A stretch of 64,000 bases of DNA from Marinobacter manganoxydans MnI7-9 (lineage in GTDB: Bacteria; Pseudomonadota; Gammaproteobacteria; Pseudomonadales; Oleiphilaceae), in the NCBI RefSeq assembly GCF_000235625.1, contig NZ_AGTR01000038.1, forward strand, positions 1-64,000, written 5' to 3'. Each line of letters starts with the position of its first letter. Position 1 is the first letter of the stretch. The notes under the pieces are model-generated. The model had not been told where the DNA came from and searched no databases. It saw only the letters and a program-made list of their open reading frames with translations. Made by a program: the position numbers and the translations under genes. This document shows, in pieces, positions 62,765 to 64,000 of the stretch.

Positions 62765-63385
62765 TTACAATGTTGGCGCCGGGCGGTCATACCCGAGCCG
62801 GGCCAGGGTATCCACGATGGTCTGGGTCTGGCTGTCTATTTCAATATTCACCCGCTGGCCCTCTTCACAGGACCCAAAGGTTGTGGCCCGCAGCGTCTCC
62901 GGGATCAGATGGATGTTGAACCGGTTGCCCCGTACCTCGCCAATAGTCAGGCTGGCGCCATTGATGGCGATGTAGCCTTTGGGGAAGATGTAGCGGGCCC
63001 ATTCCTCGGGCACCTCAAACCATAGCGTGACGTTGTTTTCCGTACGCCGTATTTCGACAATGTTGGCCGCCGTATGTATATGGCCAGAAAGCAGGTGGCC
63101 ACCAATTTCATCCCCAATGCGGGCGGCGCGCTCGAAATTCACCTGGTCCCCGGTAGTCAGCTCACCCAGCGTGGTAAGTCTCAGGGTTTCCTGCATGGCA
63201 TCGAAATAGAGCACGCTGTCTTCCTGGCGTGTGACGGTCAGGCAGGTTCCGTTGATTGCCACCGAGGCGCCGATGGAAACGCCATCTGCCTTTTCTGCGG
63301 GGAGGCGAATGGCAAAAGTGCTGAGCCCGGGCTCTGCGGTGACGTCTTCAATGGTTGCAATGCCCTGGACAATGCCTGTGAACAT
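62765..63385 (-). CDS. ribE: Riboflavin synthase, alpha subunit
   Basis: 206 residues from the ATG at 63385, where the family start MFTGIVQGIATI lies; an upstream in-frame ATG at 63466 adds foreign sequence. Two tandem lumazine-binding repeats are seen (AINGTCLTV with GHLLSGHIHTAANI in the first; AINGASLTIGEV in the second). It makes riboflavin from two lumazines. No FMN riboswitch is recognisable upstream. Confidence 0.95.
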   Translation of the reverse strand: MFTGIVQGIATIEDVTAEPGLSTFAIRLPAEKADGVSIGASVAINGTCLTVTRQEDSVLYFDAMQETLRLTTLGELTTGDQVNFERAARIGDEIGGHLLSGHIHTAANIVEIRRTENNVTLWFEVPEEWARYIFPKGYIAINGASLTIGEVRGNRFNIHLIPETLRATTFGSCEEGQRVNIEIDSQTQTIVDTLARLGYDRPAPTL

Positions 63386-63559
63386 AAGCCTGACCTCATT
63401 CAATGTGGTATGGGGCGCCTTTCCGGCAGGTGCGCCAAGGATAGCGAGCGGGCTGACTGATGCCAAGGCCCGACTGATGTCGGTATACCGGGGTAAACAT
63501 TCAAGTATCCTGCATCATGGTCGATACCCTTCATAACCCCTGAATTCGGACAATCTGCC

Positions 63560-64000
63560 ATGGCTGAAAATCAGAGTAAGGCCGCCACCCGGGCAAACAG
63601 TCCGGCGCAGGCCCCCGTGCTGCGCCCTGGTCGGGCGGCCGATCCTGTGCCCGCACCCGTGGAGGCGGGAAGCCAGCCTTCTGCGCCGGCTGCAGGTGCG
63701 GATGCCGCAAAAGGCGCGGAAACGCTGCCCGTTGATCAGGCGCCGGATACCGCAACCGGGTCCGAAGAAGCCTCGGGCGGTGATCAGCATCGGGACGCTG
63801 GTAGCAGCAAGCCCGAGAGGATTCTGGCGGAATCCCGGCAACGCAAACTCCGGTTGATGCTTCGTCAATGCGACCGGGTGCTGCTGATGGACTTTGAGCT
63901 GCTGGCGATGAACGGTTGGCCGGACAACTTTACGATGGCCGAGGCGCGTCGGGGCCGAGACCTCTGGTTATTCAGTGCCTTGATTGCGGCAGCCATCTTT
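63560..64000 (+). CDS. Unrecognised protein, N-terminal part (cut by window end)
   Basis: 147 codons from ATG 63560 and open at the end. About 90 residues rich in Ala, Pro, Gly and Asp (disordered), then a basic helix (ERILAESRQRKLRLMLRQCD), then RVLLMDFELLAMNGW and the beginning of a membrane segment (LWLFSALIAAAIF). I do not recognise the family; the layout suggests an inner-membrane protein with a long cytoplasmic tail. It is divergent from ribE. Confidence 0.7.
   Translation, partial: MAENQSKAATRANSPAQAPVLRPGRAADPVPAPVEAGSQPSAPAAGADAAKGAETLPVDQAPDTATGSEEASGGDQHRDAGSSKPERILAESRQRKLRLMLRQCDRVLLMDFELLAMNGWPDNFTMAEARRGRDLWLFSALIAAAIF

Noticed and set aside
63386-63559. FMN riboswitch upstream of ribE
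   Set aside because: I looked for the conserved RFN boxes on the minus strand and did not find them.

Overview
The window looks like part of a gammaproteobacterial chromosome, most likely Marinobacter or a near relative. The reasons are a Pseudomonas-type polar flagellar hierarchy (FleS/FleR, FleN, FlhF, sigma-54 promoters), MotC/MotD and ParC/ParP inside the chemotaxis operon, a giant NAD-dependent glutamate dehydrogenase and GC-rich codon use. The genus is an inference; family calls come from reading the translations, not from database searches.

Region 1 (1-17423) is a flagellar block read rightwards: the end of fleS, fleR, fliEFGHIJ, an HsbA-HsbR-HptB type partner-switching module, fliK, fliLMNOPQR and flhB. 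Consensus-like sigma-54 sites precede fliE, fliK and fliL. Region 2 (17424-20341) interrupts the flagellar set. It holds two large inverted-repeat elements sharing a core, a decayed methyltransferase-like gene and the leftward upp-uraA pyrimidine salvage pair. Region 3 (20342-34717) resumes with flhA (behind another sigma-54 site), flhF, fleN, fliA, cheYZAB, motCD, parC-parP, cheW and a DUF2802 protein. A near-perfect sigma-28 site lies upstream of parC. Together regions 1 and 3 encode the MS ring, switch, export gate, export ATPase, hook-length ruler, placement proteins, late sigma factor and polar chemotaxis array of one sodium- or proton-driven polar flagellum.

Region 4 (34744-39805) is the least conventional. 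An isoaspartyl-methyltransferase-like domain is fused to a GspE/PilB-type secretion ATPase, translationally coupled to an orphan MoxR-type AAA+ ATPase. Facing them are a leftward second FliK-like protein and a short FlhB-C-terminal protein (FlhX type). Region 5 (39938-47193) is a complete ccmABCDEFGHI cytochrome c maturation operon behind an extended -10 promoter. Region 6 (47197-54173, leftward) is a MoxR-DUF58-DUF4381-BatA-BatB/C-BatD operon.

Region 7 (54337-64000) is housekeeping: NAD-glutamate dehydrogenase, beta-carbonic anhydrase, a 57-residue small protein, the paralogous rRNA methyltransferases RsmC and RlmG, riboflavin synthase (leftward), and the start of an unrecognised protein cut by the window end. 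I saw no tRNA, rRNA, CRISPR array, transposase or prophage gene.
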